Positions 1-7,545 of a stretch of 64,000 nt of DNA are shown here, piece by piece. Source of the DNA: Treponema phagedenis (GTDB taxonomy: Bacteria; Spirochaetota; Spirochaetia; Treponematales; Treponemataceae); assembly GCF_008153345.1 (NCBI RefSeq), contig NZ_CP042818.1:1240001-1304000 (forward strand). The letters are read 5' to 3'. The first letter of the stretch is position 1. Each line of letters starts with the position of its first letter. The notes beneath the pieces are model-generated. The model searched no databases. It had not been told where the DNA came from and worked only from the letters and a program-made list of their open reading frames with translations. The position numbers were made by a program, and so were the translations under genes.

Positions 1-749
1 GCAGCCCCGAAAAAACACAAGAAGCTCTCAGAAAAATTAATAATTCTTTTAGTATTTTCCCAAAAGGTTTAAGCCTTTCTTGCGACTTTATTGCAGGTTT
101 ACAAGCACAAACGCAAGCGATGCTTCTCCGAGATTTACAAGCAGTCTTGGCGTTTAATCCAAAGCATATTTCTCTTTACGGACTTTGCACCGCTCGCCCT
201 CTATCTGAAGAAAGGGAAGAAAAAATAGCGTCCATGCTTTATGCAGGGAAAGCCTTCTTAGAAAAAAACGGGTTTTTTCACTATGAAATATCAAATTTTG
301 CAAAAAATGCCGCAAGTGAAAGTCTTCACAATAAGACTTATTGGAAAATGGAAAATTATGCGGGTATCGGTCCGGGAGCATCGGGAACTTTAATTAATAG
401 CGACAAACCTTCAGGGATCAGAAGTTGCGCAAAAAAAAACATTAAACTTTGGCTTTCAGAAAATAACCGCAGCAATGTATACGATTATGAAATACTGGGA
501 GAAAAAGAATTAATTGAAGAAGTGCTCTTAATGGGATTGCGCCTTACCGAAGGAATTGAGCGGCAAGGCTTCATCAAAAAATTCGACAACGACATTACAA
601 GATATATTCCGGAAACGCTGTGTATTTGGGAAAAACGCGGAGACTGTATTATCGATAAAAAACATATTCGACTTACCGAAACCGGCATAAATTTTTTGGA
701 TATATTTCTTAGACAAGCTTTCACAGAGCTTGATAAGTTTTTTAGATGA
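1..749 (+). CDS. hemW: HemW-like radical SAM protein, C-terminal part (5' end outside window)
   Basis: The reading frame is open from base 3, so the gene starts upstream of the window; about 248 C-terminal residues are visible. The fragment DFIAGLQAQT matches the LIAGLPGQT segment of the HemW/oxygen-independent coproporphyrinogen oxidase-like family. HISLYGL, YEISNFAK and GIGPGASGTL follow in the family order, and a C-terminal winged-helix-like HemW domain (LLMGLRLTEGI) closes the protein. The CxxxCxxC radical SAM cluster motif must lie before base 1. HemW proteins are heme chaperones rather than true HemN enzymes; that assignment is from family knowledge. The gene is followed by a dispersed repeat and faces a convergent unknown gene. 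Confidence 0.82.
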   Translation, partial: SPEKTQEALRKINNSFSIFPKGLSLSCDFIAGLQAQTQAMLLRDLQAVLAFNPKHISLYGLCTARPLSEEREEKIASMLYAGKAFLEKNGFFHYEISNFAKNAASESLHNKTYWKMENYAGIGPGASGTLINSDKPSGIRSCAKKNIKLWLSENNRSNVYDYEILGEKELIEEVLLMGLRLTEGIERQGFIKKFDNDITRYIPETLCIWEKRGDCIIDKKHIRLTETGINFLDIFLRQAFTELDKFFR

Positions 750-825
750 AAAAACGAGCTCTTATCAAACCCTGGTTTAACGTTTTTTAATAATTCAATC
801 TGTTCTTACCCGTATTTAAATTGCA

Positions 826-945
826 AAAAATTTTATAAAAAAGAGCACAGGTTGGTTTTTGACATCCGTGTTAAAAACTTAACCCGTCAGGCGGATTCTT
901 AAAAAAATGGTGAGTTTTTAACCACAGGGGCAGGGTAGGGCATTG
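826..945. repeat. Dispersed intergenic repeat, copy 1
   Basis: The gap between hemW and the convergent unknown gene carries the AT-rich AAAATTTTATAAAAAAGAG end of the window-wide repeat. A hairpin follows at 850-884 (arms GGTTGGTTTTTGAC and GTTAAAAACTTAACC, loop ATCCGT). Position downstream of a stop codon fits a terminator-like or REP-like role, which is inference. Confidence 0.65.
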
Positions 946-1016
946 TTTGTATAGGATTACCTTTCACTCAACAATGATGTGCCTTTGAAATATTTTTGTA
1001 AAAATTGTTTTTGCCA

Positions 1017-1454
1017 CTAAAAATCGAGCAGTTCGCTTAATTCATTTTGAGATACAATTTGATATGAATCTGAGGAGGTGTTGGTTTCCTGTATATGGGT
1101 GGCAATTTGATTTTGAACATCGCTATTTCTTTTGTGTATTGTTTTCAGCTTTTGAATAATTTCATTGTTTTTTTTATTGCTGATGTTCACCTTTTGCATG
1201 TAAAAATTTAATAAATTGGTGTAACGGGTGATGCATGAGAATAAACAGTGCATGGTTGTAAGATAGTCTGGTAAATGCGATTGATGTTCAATTTGCGTTA
1301 CCAGTTTTTGAATGGCAAAATCAAAAAAGGTAATATCATTAATAATTTTATTAAAAAACAGTTCATCTGCAAGGTCTAATTGTAAGCCTTCATACACAAC
1401 ATCAATTGAACGAACAAGTTGGTAAATATTATCCTGAAACACAAAATTTTGCAT
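1017..1454 (-). CDS. Hypothetical protein, 145 aa
   Basis: I do not recognise this protein. It has a good ribosome binding site (AAGGGG seven bases before the ATG), a predicted mostly helical composition and no signal peptide or membrane segment. The middle is a polar helix rich in I, F and L (residues 25-95), and the tail from about 100 is rich in N, S, Q and T. It is a stand-alone minus-strand gene facing away from the divergent rpsF operon. Its base composition (AT-rich, few G) differs from the ribosomal genes next to it, which may mark an acquired gene. Confidence 0.6.
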   Translation of the reverse strand: MQNFVFQDNIYQLVRSIDVVYEGLQLDLADELFFNKIINDITFFDFAIQKLVTQIEHQSHLPDYLTTMHCLFSCITRYTNLLNFYMQKVNISNKKNNEIIQKLKTIHKRNSDVQNQIATHIQETNTSSDSYQIVSQNELSELLDF

Positions 1455-1529
1455 ATATAACCCCTTAAAATTTTACGTTAAAACTCTTTAGTTCTTGTAC
1501 TGTAAGCTTCGGAATAAAAAAGAAAAGTC

Positions 1530-1558
1530 TTGACTATTCTTTTTTTTTAAACTAAAAT
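1530..1558 (+). promoter_or_regulatory. Sigma-70 promoter of the rpsF-ssb-rpsR-rplI-dnaB unit
   Basis: TTGACT at 1530-1535 and TAAAAT at 1553-1558 are separated by exactly 17 bases, and rpsF begins 83 bases after the -10 box. No better-matching pair is visible between the two divergent genes. Confidence 0.75.
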
Positions 1559-1640
1559 CCCCTATTGCTCTTAAGTTTAGGAAGGGCGAAAACTCCGCCT
1601 CATAGAGAATATGAGGCCATATGTGTCCATAGGAGGGAAC

Positions 1641-1922
1641 ATGAGAAAATATGAGTTAATGACTGTTTTTCCCGTTGAGGAAGAGCAGTTCAAGCAGGGA
1701 ATCGAGGCTTTGCGCTCGGTTCTTGGAAGTTTTGATGTGCAAATTGAATCCGAAGAGCCCTTTGGCGATCGGGATCTTGCGTATGAAATTAAAAAGAAAA
1801 AAAAGGCAAAATATGTGCTTTTTACCATTCAGGCGGGCCCTGAAAAAATTTTAGCAATTGACAAGCAATTCAAATTAAATCAAAATCTTTTAACATATCT
1901 TTTTATTCGTATTGACGAGTAA
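1641..1922 (+). CDS. rpsF: 30S ribosomal protein bS6
   Basis: This 93-residue protein starts MRKYELM, the usual start of bS6. It has the expected beta-alpha-beta layout and a lysine-rich segment (KKKKKAKYVLF) where S6 contacts 16S rRNA and S18. An in-frame ATG 30 bases upstream (1611) exists, but AGGAGGG at 1631-1637 sits at the correct distance from 1641, so I use the later start. It is the first gene of the S6-SSB-S18-L9 block, with ssb 14 bases downstream, an arrangement common in bacteria. S6 and S18 bind the central domain of 16S rRNA together. Confidence 0.95.
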   Translation: MRKYELMTVFPVEEEQFKQGIEALRSVLGSFDVQIESEEPFGDRDLAYEIKKKKKAKYVLFTIQAGPEKILAIDKQFKLNQNLLTYLFIRIDE

Positions 1923-1936
1923 AAAAGGAGTATTCT

Positions 1937-2413
1937 ATGGCAGATATAAACCGTGTAATTTTAGTCGGACGGCTTACCCGTGATGCGGAGCTTAAGTATA
2001 CGCAAGGAGGGGCAGCTGTTTGTAAGTTTGCCGTAGCAATAAATCGCCGAAGAAAAAACGGTGAAGAATGGGTTGATGAAGTCAGTTTTTTTGATATTGT
2101 TCTTTGGGGCCGTCAAGGTGAAGCTCTTAATCAGTATTTGGTAAAAGGAAAGCAAGTCGGTATAGAAGGCGAATTGCGGCAAAACAGATGGGAGCAGGAC
2201 GGACAACAACGCAGCAAGGTTGAAATTATCGCAACAAATATTCAATTACTGGGCAGCAACCCGGGCACACAATCAGGCGGAGCGCAACCGCAAGGGGGAG
2301 GGGCTCAACAAGCTCCCGCACAGTCGGCATATCAGCAGCGGCAACAGCCTCCCGCACAGGATTACGGCGTGCCCGATTTTGACAATTCGGATTTTGATAA
2401 CTTACCGTTTTAG
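1937..2413 (+). CDS. ssb: Single-stranded DNA-binding protein
   Basis: The protein has 158 residues. An N-terminal OB-fold occupies about residues 1-108 (NRVILVGRLTRD, FFDIVLWGRQ, GKQVGIEGELRQNRW). A flexible linker rich in G, Q, A and P runs through about 109-145. The acidic tip ends DNLPF, equivalent to the DDDIPF tip that recruits replication and repair partners. AAAAAGGAG precedes the ATG. It lies between rpsF and rpsR as in many bacteria and would act at the fork with the DnaB helicase encoded three genes later. Confidence 0.95.
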   Translation: MADINRVILVGRLTRDAELKYTQGGAAVCKFAVAINRRRKNGEEWVDEVSFFDIVLWGRQGEALNQYLVKGKQVGIEGELRQNRWEQDGQQRSKVEIIATNIQLLGSNPGTQSGGAQPQGGGAQQAPAQSAYQQRQQPPAQDYGVPDFDNSDFDNLPF

Positions 2414-2427
2414 GGTAAGACGGTCCG

Positions 2428-2460
2428 ATAAACAATCAGCCTAAATGCCGGTTGTTTATT
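2428..2460 (+). terminator. Post-stop hairpin after ssb
   Basis: An imperfect stem (GATAAACAAtC against GgTTGTTTATT) begins about 14 bases after the ssb stop. It has no strong T-run, so processing or attenuation is as likely as termination. It resembles hairpins at 8226-8258, 11380-11411 and 28612-28650. Confidence 0.45.
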
Positions 2461-2510
2461 AGGTGAGTTTGCCTTGTGTTTTCACAATGGAAACTCGGTT
2501 TATATGATGT

Positions 2511-2573
2511 TTTATACAACGCATTAAAAAACTTTGTTGTATAACGCATTAAGAAACTTTTTCGGAAAAACAA
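2511..2573. repeat. Inverted and direct repeats between ssb and rpsR
   Basis: TTATACAAC (2512-2520) is the reverse complement of GTTGTATAA (2535-2543). The sequence ACGCATTAAAAAACTTT at about 2519-2535 recurs as ACGCATTAAGAAACTTT at about 2544-2560. The second copy runs into CTTTTTCGGAA, similar to the hairpin leaders found before other genes, about 45 bases in front of the rpsR start. Confidence 0.5.
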
Positions 2574-2611
2574 AATAATTTCCGTAAAAACTTTTAATTA
2601 GGAGATAATAT

Positions 2612-2920
2612 ATGTCAGACGAAATAATGAATGATGTAGATGTGGAAGCAAATATTCAGGAAAATATGCGCGAAGAAGAGCAGGGCGCCGGCGGAAGAAA
2701 AAACAAGCTTTTTTATCGAAAAAAAGTTTGCCGATTTTGCTCTCAAAAAATAAAAATCGACTATAAAGATCCAGATGCTTTACGCCGATTCATTACTGAG
2801 CGTGGAAAAATTCTTCCGCGTCGAATAACCGGAACTTGTGCAAAGCACCAGCGCAAGCTTGCAACCGAAATTAAGCGCGCACGAGCTTTGGCGCTGCTTC
2901 CCTTTGTTGTAAACGAATAG
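2612..2920 (+). CDS. rpsR: 30S ribosomal protein bS18
   Basis: The C-terminal 65 residues are a standard bS18 core: [55 protein letters not shown]. The N-terminal 30-odd residues form an acidic extension ([14 protein letters not shown]) that the short bacterial S18 lacks. AGGAG lies nine bases before the ATG. It is separated from ssb by about 200 bases containing hairpins, and from rplI by about 95 bases. It is expected to pair with S6 on the 30S platform. Confidence 0.95.
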   Translation: MSDEIMNDVDVEANIQENMREEEQGAGGRKNKLFYRKKVCRFCSQKIKIDYKDPDALRRFITERGKILPRRITGTCAKHQRKLATEIKRARALALLPFVVNE

Positions 2921-3015
2921 TTTTAGCAATTTTCCCGTCGTATTCTTACTCCATGAATAGACGGTGTCTCGTAAAGACTTTAAGGTCTTTACTTATTTTA
3001 CTCAAGGAGCTTGAA

Positions 3016-3603
3016 ATGAAAGTAATTTTAAATCAGGATGTAAAACATCTCGGAGAAGAAGGTGATATAAAAGATGTGGCAACAGGGTACTTCCGTAATT
3101 ATCTCTTTCCCAGAAATTTAGCGGTTCCCTGTAATGCGGTAACGCTTGCGCATTTTGAAAGCCGCAAGGAAGAAATCGAAGCTAAAAAGGCTTTAAAACG
3201 AACCGATGCGGCAAGCTTAAAAGAAAGACTGGAGGCGCTTTCCATTACCATTGTAATGCCCGCAGGTGCTAACGGAAAACTATACGGAGCGGTTACAAAC
3301 CAAACTCTTTCCGATGAACTTGCAAAGCAGGGCTTTGACATTGAGCGAAAGCGTATTGAAATTCCGGGTTTAACGTTTAAGAGTGTTGGAAATTATCATG
3401 CAACGGTTAAATTGTATGAAAATACGCAGGCAAATCTTTCGGTAACGGTTGAAGCACACGTAGAAGCTGAAAGCAAAACCGCGCAAAAGACTGAGCGTAA
3501 TGCACGAAAACCGAGAGCGGAAAAAAAGGCTGAAGAACAACAAGAGACTGTATCGCAGGATGTTGTTTCAGATCCTGTAGCTGAAGAAAACGCGGAAAAC
3601 TAA
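3016..3603 (+). CDS. rplI: 50S ribosomal protein bL9
   Basis: MKVILNQDVKHLGEEGDIKDV is the bL9 N-terminal rRNA-binding domain. The long connecting helix (FESRKEEIEAKKALKR) and the C-terminal domain (LYGAVTNQTLSDEL) follow. Typical bL9 has about 150 residues; this one has 195 because of a charged, unstructured tail rich in E, K and A from about residue 150. I start at 3016, not at the upstream in-frame ATG 2953, because AAGGAG at 3004-3009 is correctly spaced and the family begins there. A terminator hairpin follows. Confidence 0.93.
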   Translation: MKVILNQDVKHLGEEGDIKDVATGYFRNYLFPRNLAVPCNAVTLAHFESRKEEIEAKKALKRTDAASLKERLEALSITIVMPAGANGKLYGAVTNQTLSDELAKQGFDIERKRIEIPGLTFKSVGNYHATVKLYENTQANLSVTVEAHVEAESKTAQKTERNARKPRAEKKAEEQQETVSQDVVSDPVAEENAEN

Positions 3604-3630
3604 GCGCTAGTTTTATTATTACGCAATGGT

Positions 3631-3664
3631 AAACGGAGCTGAACGGCTCCGTTTATTTTTATTT
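3631..3664 (+). terminator. Rho-independent terminator after rplI
   Basis: A perfect nine-base stem, AAACGGAGC (3631-3639) against GCTCCGTTT (3646-3654), has a six-base loop and is followed by ATTTTTATTT. It lies 28 bases after the rplI stop, so dnaB is either read-through or separately promoted. Confidence 0.8.
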
Positions 3665-3718
3665 GTATCAGATTTTTTACCAAATCATATCTTTAACATA
3701 CAGAGAAAGGGGTGGCAT

Positions 3719-5044
3719 ATGTCGGATTCTTTGTATCGATTTTCATCAAACTTAAAAGATAAAATCCCTCCGCATAATATTGAAGCGGAACAAGCGGTCT
3801 TAGGGGCTCTTTTACTTGACAGCAATGTGCTTGGCACGGTTATTGAACTTCTTACCACAGAATCCTTTTACTCAATTCATCATCAAAAAATATTTCAGGC
3901 AATTATTGACTTATCCAACCAGGGGCAGCAAATCGATATTCTAGTTCTGACGGATTATTTACGAACTCAAAATATCCTCGATTCTGTCGGAGGTGGAGCA
4001 TATATCGCTTCGTTAACGGACTTGGTACCGACTACCGCCAACGTCGAGTATTATTCCAAAATTGTAGCAGATGCAGCAATACGGCGGGCTTTACTGCGAG
4101 TTTCTCACACTATTTCCGCAAAAGCATATGATGAAACATCCGGCAGCGGCTCGATTATTGAATCGGCGCAAAAAGAAATCTATGACCTTACCAATGTGAG
4201 TAAAACCGCCTCGTTCAAACTCTTAAAAGAGCTTATTCCGGAACTTATCGCTGTAATTGAATCGCGGTACCACCAGCAGAATGAATACACCGGCATTGCA
4301 ACCGGCTTAACTGCCCTTGACGATTTAACAGGCGGCTTTCAAGATTCCGAGTTGATTATTATCGGCGCCCGTCCGTCAATGGGTAAAACCGCCCTTGCAA
4401 TGACAATGGCTTCAAATATTGCGATAAAACAAAAGATACCTACCGCGTTCTTTTCATTGGAAATGTCGGATATGCTTTTAATGCAGCGCTTACTTGCCGC
4501 AGAGTCGGGGATATCGGCGACAAGTCTCAGAAAGGGATTATTACAATTATCGGATTTCGGGCGTATTCAAAATGCGGCGGGAGAAATGTACGATGCTCCG
4601 TTATATATTTCGGATATTCCGAACATGAAAATGCTTGATCTTCGAGCAGCCGCTCGCCGGCTCTGTGCACAGGAAGGAGTAAAAATCATCTTTGTGGATT
4701 ACCTCGGACTGATAGTTTCGGACAATCCCTTAATTCCCCGCTATGAGCAATTTGCTGAAATCTCGCAATCTTTAAAAGGACTTGCGCGAGAGTTGAATAT
4801 TCCGATTGTTGCACTTTCACAGGTCGGACGCCCTGCGGAAGGCTCTCCGCCCAGCCTTGCCGACATACGCGGCTCGGGAGCGATTGAGCAAGATGCTGAC
4901 GTAGTCATGTTCCTGCACCGCGAGCGCGGGGAAGCCGACACCCAGCTCATCCTTGCAAAACAGCGAAACGGCCCAATCGGAACAATCACCCTTGAGTTCC
5001 AGGCAAGCTACACCCGATTTATCTGTAAAGAGCAAACCGCATAA
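3719..5044 (+). CDS. dnaB: Replicative DNA helicase DnaB
   Basis: The protein has 441 residues. The N-terminal DnaB domain starts PPHNIEAEQAVLGALLLD. The RecA-like C-terminal domain has Walker A GARPSMGKTALAM (about residue 220), Walker B KIIFVDYLGL and the conserved SQVGRP and DIRGSGAIEQDADVV segments. The ORF is open from 3626, but GAAAGGGG just before 3719 and the family start support MSDSLYRF. DnaB is the hexameric 5'-3' helicase of the replication fork. It is the last gene of the ribosomal/SSB block and is followed by a dispersed repeat. Confidence 0.95.
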   Translation: MSDSLYRFSSNLKDKIPPHNIEAEQAVLGALLLDSNVLGTVIELLTTESFYSIHHQKIFQAIIDLSNQGQQIDILVLTDYLRTQNILDSVGGGAYIASLTDLVPTTANVEYYSKIVADAAIRRALLRVSHTISAKAYDETSGSGSIIESAQKEIYDLTNVSKTASFKLLKELIPELIAVIESRYHQQNEYTGIATGLTALDDLTGGFQDSELIIIGARPSMGKTALAMTMASNIAIKQKIPTAFFSLEMSDMLLMQRLLAAESGISATSLRKGLLQLSDFGRIQNAAGEMYDAPLYISDIPNMKMLDLRAAARRLCAQEGVKIIFVDYLGLIVSDNPLIPRYEQFAEISQSLKGLARELNIPIVALSQVGRPAEGSPPSLADIRGSGAIEQDADVVMFLHRERGEADTQLILAKQRNGPIGTITLEFQASYTRFICKEQTA

Positions 5045-5063
5045 AATAATCCATAAATTGCCT

Positions 5064-5322
5064 TGCTTTAAACCATTGTTGCTGCATGGAACCTCTGTAG
5101 CGTTTTTTTGATAACTCGTTCCGATTTTAATACATTTATACGAATCGCAAAAAATTATAAAAAAGAGTCCGACACGGCGCAACGGCGAAGTTTTGAAAAT
5201 TTACTGTAACTTCGCCAACGAGTTTTGCAACGGTGAGCAATTTACCATAGGAATGCTTAAATCCGCAGTCCCTCATTGTTGGTGCTCCGATTTTTATAAC
5301 AGGAGGTTAATTACAAAACGTT
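5064..5322. repeat. Dispersed intergenic repeat, copy 2
   Basis: The region between convergent dnaB and the BspA-like gene contains TTTAAACCATTGTTGCTGCA, the GTAGCGTTTTTTTGATAACTCG end, AAAAAATTATAAAAAAGAG, then GTCCGACACGGCGCAACGG and ATTTACCATAGGAATGC. The same modules occur at 15128-15420, 18805-19310, 60965-61420 and 63085-63620. Confidence 0.7.
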
Positions 5323-5323
5323 G

Positions 5324-6988
5324 CTAGGGAGTATAATATTCAATCCTCCCAGTCTTCCAAGTCGGATATGAAGCATCATGTAACTTTCTTTCTATCGCTG
5401 TAGCTCCTTTTGGAATAAAAATCTTGAAGCACAACGTCCTATCATCAGTTGTATATCCGAAAGCCCCGTCACCTATAGTTTCGATGCCTGCAGGCAGCTT
5501 AAACATTGCCATCACGCAGCGGGAAAAAGCAAACTCGCCGATGGTTTTAAGTTGTTTTGGCAGGACAAGCGGTTCCGGTATGTCCTTGCCTATCTTAATG
5601 CAACCCGAAAAAGCGCTCATCTCAATGATTGTTAAATTTTGGCAGCTAGTAAAATCAATATTCGTTATATTTTGGCAATCGTAAAAAGCCTTTTTACCGA
5701 TGGTTTTAAGCTGTTGTGGCAGAACAAGCTCTTCCATTATTCTAATACAACCCTTAAAAGCGTTTTCACCGATCTCTTTTAAATTCTGACAGTTAGTAAA
5801 ATCAATCTTCTTTATATTTTCGCGACCGGAAAAAGCATCTTTGCCGATTTTCGTAACCAGTTTTCCGTCTATTTCTTTGGGAAATACAAGCGAAACAGGC
5901 GGTTCTCCCCTATAGCCTGTAATGGTACCATTCCCGTCTGTTGTAAACTTACTTTGCGCAACCGCATATACAATTGTATCGGCAATAAAAGGTTCGGTAT
6001 ACTCTTCAAGCTTTTTACCGTTTGCATCGGTCAGGTGCCATGCCTTAAGCTCGTAGTAGTCGGCAAATTGTACATCCTTTATTTCCGTTTTTTCTTTTAG
6101 TTCCGACCATGTACTGCCCTTATCAACCATAACAGTTTTATTTGCCGGCAGGTTCACGTTCGCATTACCGGCAATAGTTACTGTAACTTGACTGCGCTTT
6201 GCTACGGCAAAAATAGTTTCGCCGCCGTTAAACGCATAGGAATCTGCAATAGCGTCACTTGAACCTGAAAGCACCCACTTATCAAGCTCGTAGTTATCTT
6301 TAAAGGTCAGTGTAGGCAGTTTAGTTTTTACTGTTGCCCACTTCTCGCCCTTGTCCGCCTCAATACTCGTCTTTGTCAATGCCGTTACATTGGGGTCTCC
6401 TTTTACCGCGATCGTAATTTTATCCGGTGCAGGCGGCGGGGGTGTTCCTTTTGCCTTTGAAACCGCATACAGAATTTCTTCGCCGTTAAACGCATAGGAA
6501 TCTACAATAGCGTCACTTGAACCTGAAAGCACCCATTTGTCAAGCTCGTAATTTTCTTGAAAGCCAAGAGTAGGTAGCTTAGTTTTTACTGTTGCCCACT
6601 TTTCGCCCTTATCCGCCTCAATACTCGTCTTTGTCAATGCCGTTACATTGGGGTCTCCTTTTACCGCGATCGTAATTTTACCCGGTGCAGGCGGCGGTGT
6701 TCCTTTTGCCTTTGAAACCGCATACAGAATTTCTTCGCCGTTAAACGCATAGGAATCTGCAATAGCGTCATTTGAACCTGAAAGCACCCACTTATCAAGC
6801 TCGTAGTTATCTTTAAAGGTCAGTGTAGGCAGTTTAGTTTTTACTGTTGCCCACTTCTCGCCCTTGTCCGCCTCAATACTCGTCTTTGTCAATGCCGTTA
6901 CATTCCCAGTCTCCGGATTTGTCGGCATAATGGATAACCGTTTGTTCTCCACTGTATATGCCAAAGTGTTTGTATATACCGCGGTCAA
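5324..6988 (-). CDS. BspA-like leucine-rich-repeat surface protein, 5'-truncated
   Basis: The open frame has 554 codons. Residues 29-276 are three nearly identical units of about 85 residues (NVTALTKTSIEADKGEKW to YAVSKAKG) joined by proline linkers. A diverged fourth unit follows, then at about 347-540 a BspA/TpLRR-type LRR domain (KIGKDAFSGRENIKKIDFTNCQNLKEIGENAF). Such proteins are usually secreted adhesins with a lipoprotein or signal peptide. Here none exists: the only start upstream of the repeats is a TTG without a ribosome binding site. The 5' sequence is an out-of-frame LRAT gene, so the product may not be made and this may be a silent or recombined cassette. The related repeat units suggest frequent recombination. 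Confidence 0.72.
   Translation of the reverse strand: MTAVYTNTLAYTVENKRLSIMPTNPETGNVTALTKTSIEADKGEKWATVKTKLPTLTFKDNYELDKWVLSGSNDAIADSYAFNGEEILYAVSKAKGTPPPAPGKITIAVKGDPNVTALTKTSIEADKGEKWATVKTKLPTLGFQENYELDKWVLSGSSDAIVDSYAFNGEEILYAVSKAKGTPPPPAPDKITIAVKGDPNVTALTKTSIEADKGEKWATVKTKLPTLTFKDNYELDKWVLSGSSDAIADSYAFNGGETIFAVAKRSQVTVTIAGNANVNLPANKTVMVDKGSTWSELKEKTEIKDVQFADYYELKAWHLTDANGKKLEEYTEPFIADTIVYAVAQSKFTTDGNGTITGYRGEPPVSLVFPKEIDGKLVTKIGKDAFSGRENIKKIDFTNCQNLKEIGENAFKGCIRIMEELVLPQQLKTIGKKAFYDCQNITNIDFTSCQNLTIIEMSAFSGCIKIGKDIPEPLVLPKQLKTIGEFAFSRCVMAMFKLPAGIETIGDGAFGYTTDDRTLCFKIFIPKGATAIERKLHDASYPTWKTGRIEYYTP
6161..6904 (-). repeat. Three tandem ~255-bp coding repeats in the BspA-like ORF
   Basis: Units at about 6904-6650, 6649-6392 and 6391-6161 are near-identical in DNA and protein. 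They differ mainly in GFQEN versus TFKDN and in proline linker length (PPPAPG versus PPPPAPD). Units this similar allow copy-number change by slippage or recombination. Confidence 0.85.
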
Positions 6989-7043
6989 TCATTAAGATGT
7001 CGCCCTTTTCGGGCATGGTGTTTTTCCGTGCGAGTTCGTTCAT
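6873..7043 (-). pseudogene. LRAT-domain protein, N-terminal fragment
   Basis: An ATG at 7043 with AAAAGGAA ahead of it opens a 56-codon frame. It encodes PEKGDILMIDRGIYKHFGIY and then GEQTVIHYADKSGDW. This matches the start of LRAT/NC-domain (NlpC/P60 superfamily) proteins, including the catalytic His of YKHFGIY and the VIHY histidine. The Cys (NCEHF-type) half is missing: the frame enters the BspA repeat and stops at 6873. The join is at or near GGAGAC (minus strand; 6909-6914), shared by both partners. It follows a zinc-ribbon gene by 11 bases, so it keeps a promoter and ribosome binding site but cannot encode a whole enzyme. Confidence 0.7.
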
Positions 7044-7054
7044 CGTTATTCCTT

Positions 7055-7246
7055 TTAATGCATTGCTATTTCAATTGTTTTGCGGCTACCGCATTTCGGG
7101 CATTTGGGTGTTCCGCCAAGAGGGGAGAAAATTCCCGTGGCTTTTGCGGTTGCAATAAAGCCATGCCCGCAGGCAGTGCAATGAAACACGGATTGCCGGT
7201 CGCCGGAAAGTCCCTGTCCCATAATATTGTTTGTAAGCTTGTGCAT
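7055..7246 (-). CDS. Small zinc-ribbon protein, 63 aa
   Basis: The protein has one CxxC pair (HCTACGHGF, about residue 23) and a second (KCPKCGSRKTIEI, about residue 50), the layout of a zinc ribbon. There is no membrane segment or signal. TAAGGAG precedes the ATG. It is the first gene of a two-gene unit with the broken LRAT gene, so its original partner was probably the LRAT protein. The specific function is unknown; similar short ribbons act as rubredoxin-like, regulatory or nucleic-acid-binding modules. Confidence 0.65.
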   Translation of the reverse strand: MHKLTNNIMGQGLSGDRQSVFHCTACGHGFIATAKATGIFSPLGGTPKCPKCGSRKTIEIAMH

Positions 7247-7295
7247 ATAATTCTCCTTATTGTAAAACTATCATAACGTTCCGTAATTAACACCG

Positions 7296-7330
7296 ATTAT
7301 ATTAATCTGATTGTCAACAATAACAGATTA
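7296..7330 (-). promoter_or_regulatory. Promoter with overlapping inverted repeat before the zinc-ribbon/LRAT unit
   Basis: On the minus strand a perfect TATAAT lies at 7301-7296, 50 bases before the ATG, with TTATTG 16 bases upstream (7323-7318). A perfect inverted repeat TAATCTG (7303-7309) / CAGATTA (7324-7330) spans the spacer and -35 box, where a repressor dimer could bind. The operator role is inference. Confidence 0.5.
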
Positions 7331-7384
7331 CAGATTCAGCATTCCGATAGTATACCGCCACGGATGGCGGTGGTTCCACTCAGA

Positions 7385-7545
7385 AACGATGTTTTAAAAG
7401 CACAGCCCTTTTTAAATGCTTTTAAAACTCGTAGGTGTTATTTTAATACGGATGTTAAAATAACACCGTTGCCCCGTGTCGGGCTCTTTTGTATAAGATG
7501 TATTAAAAATCAATCAAGTTATCAAAAGAGCGCTACACTACACAT
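7385..7545. repeat. Dispersed intergenic repeat, copy 3 (reverse orientation)
   Basis: The sequence contains a hairpin GTTTTAAAAGC (7391-7401) / GCTTTTAAAAC (7418-7428) and a second hairpin GGTGTTATTTTAAT / GTTAAAATAACACC (7434-7467). Then come the GTGTCGGGCTCTTTT module and the AAGTTATCAAAAGAGCGCTACAC end. The order is inverted relative to copies 2 and 5. Confidence 0.7.
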
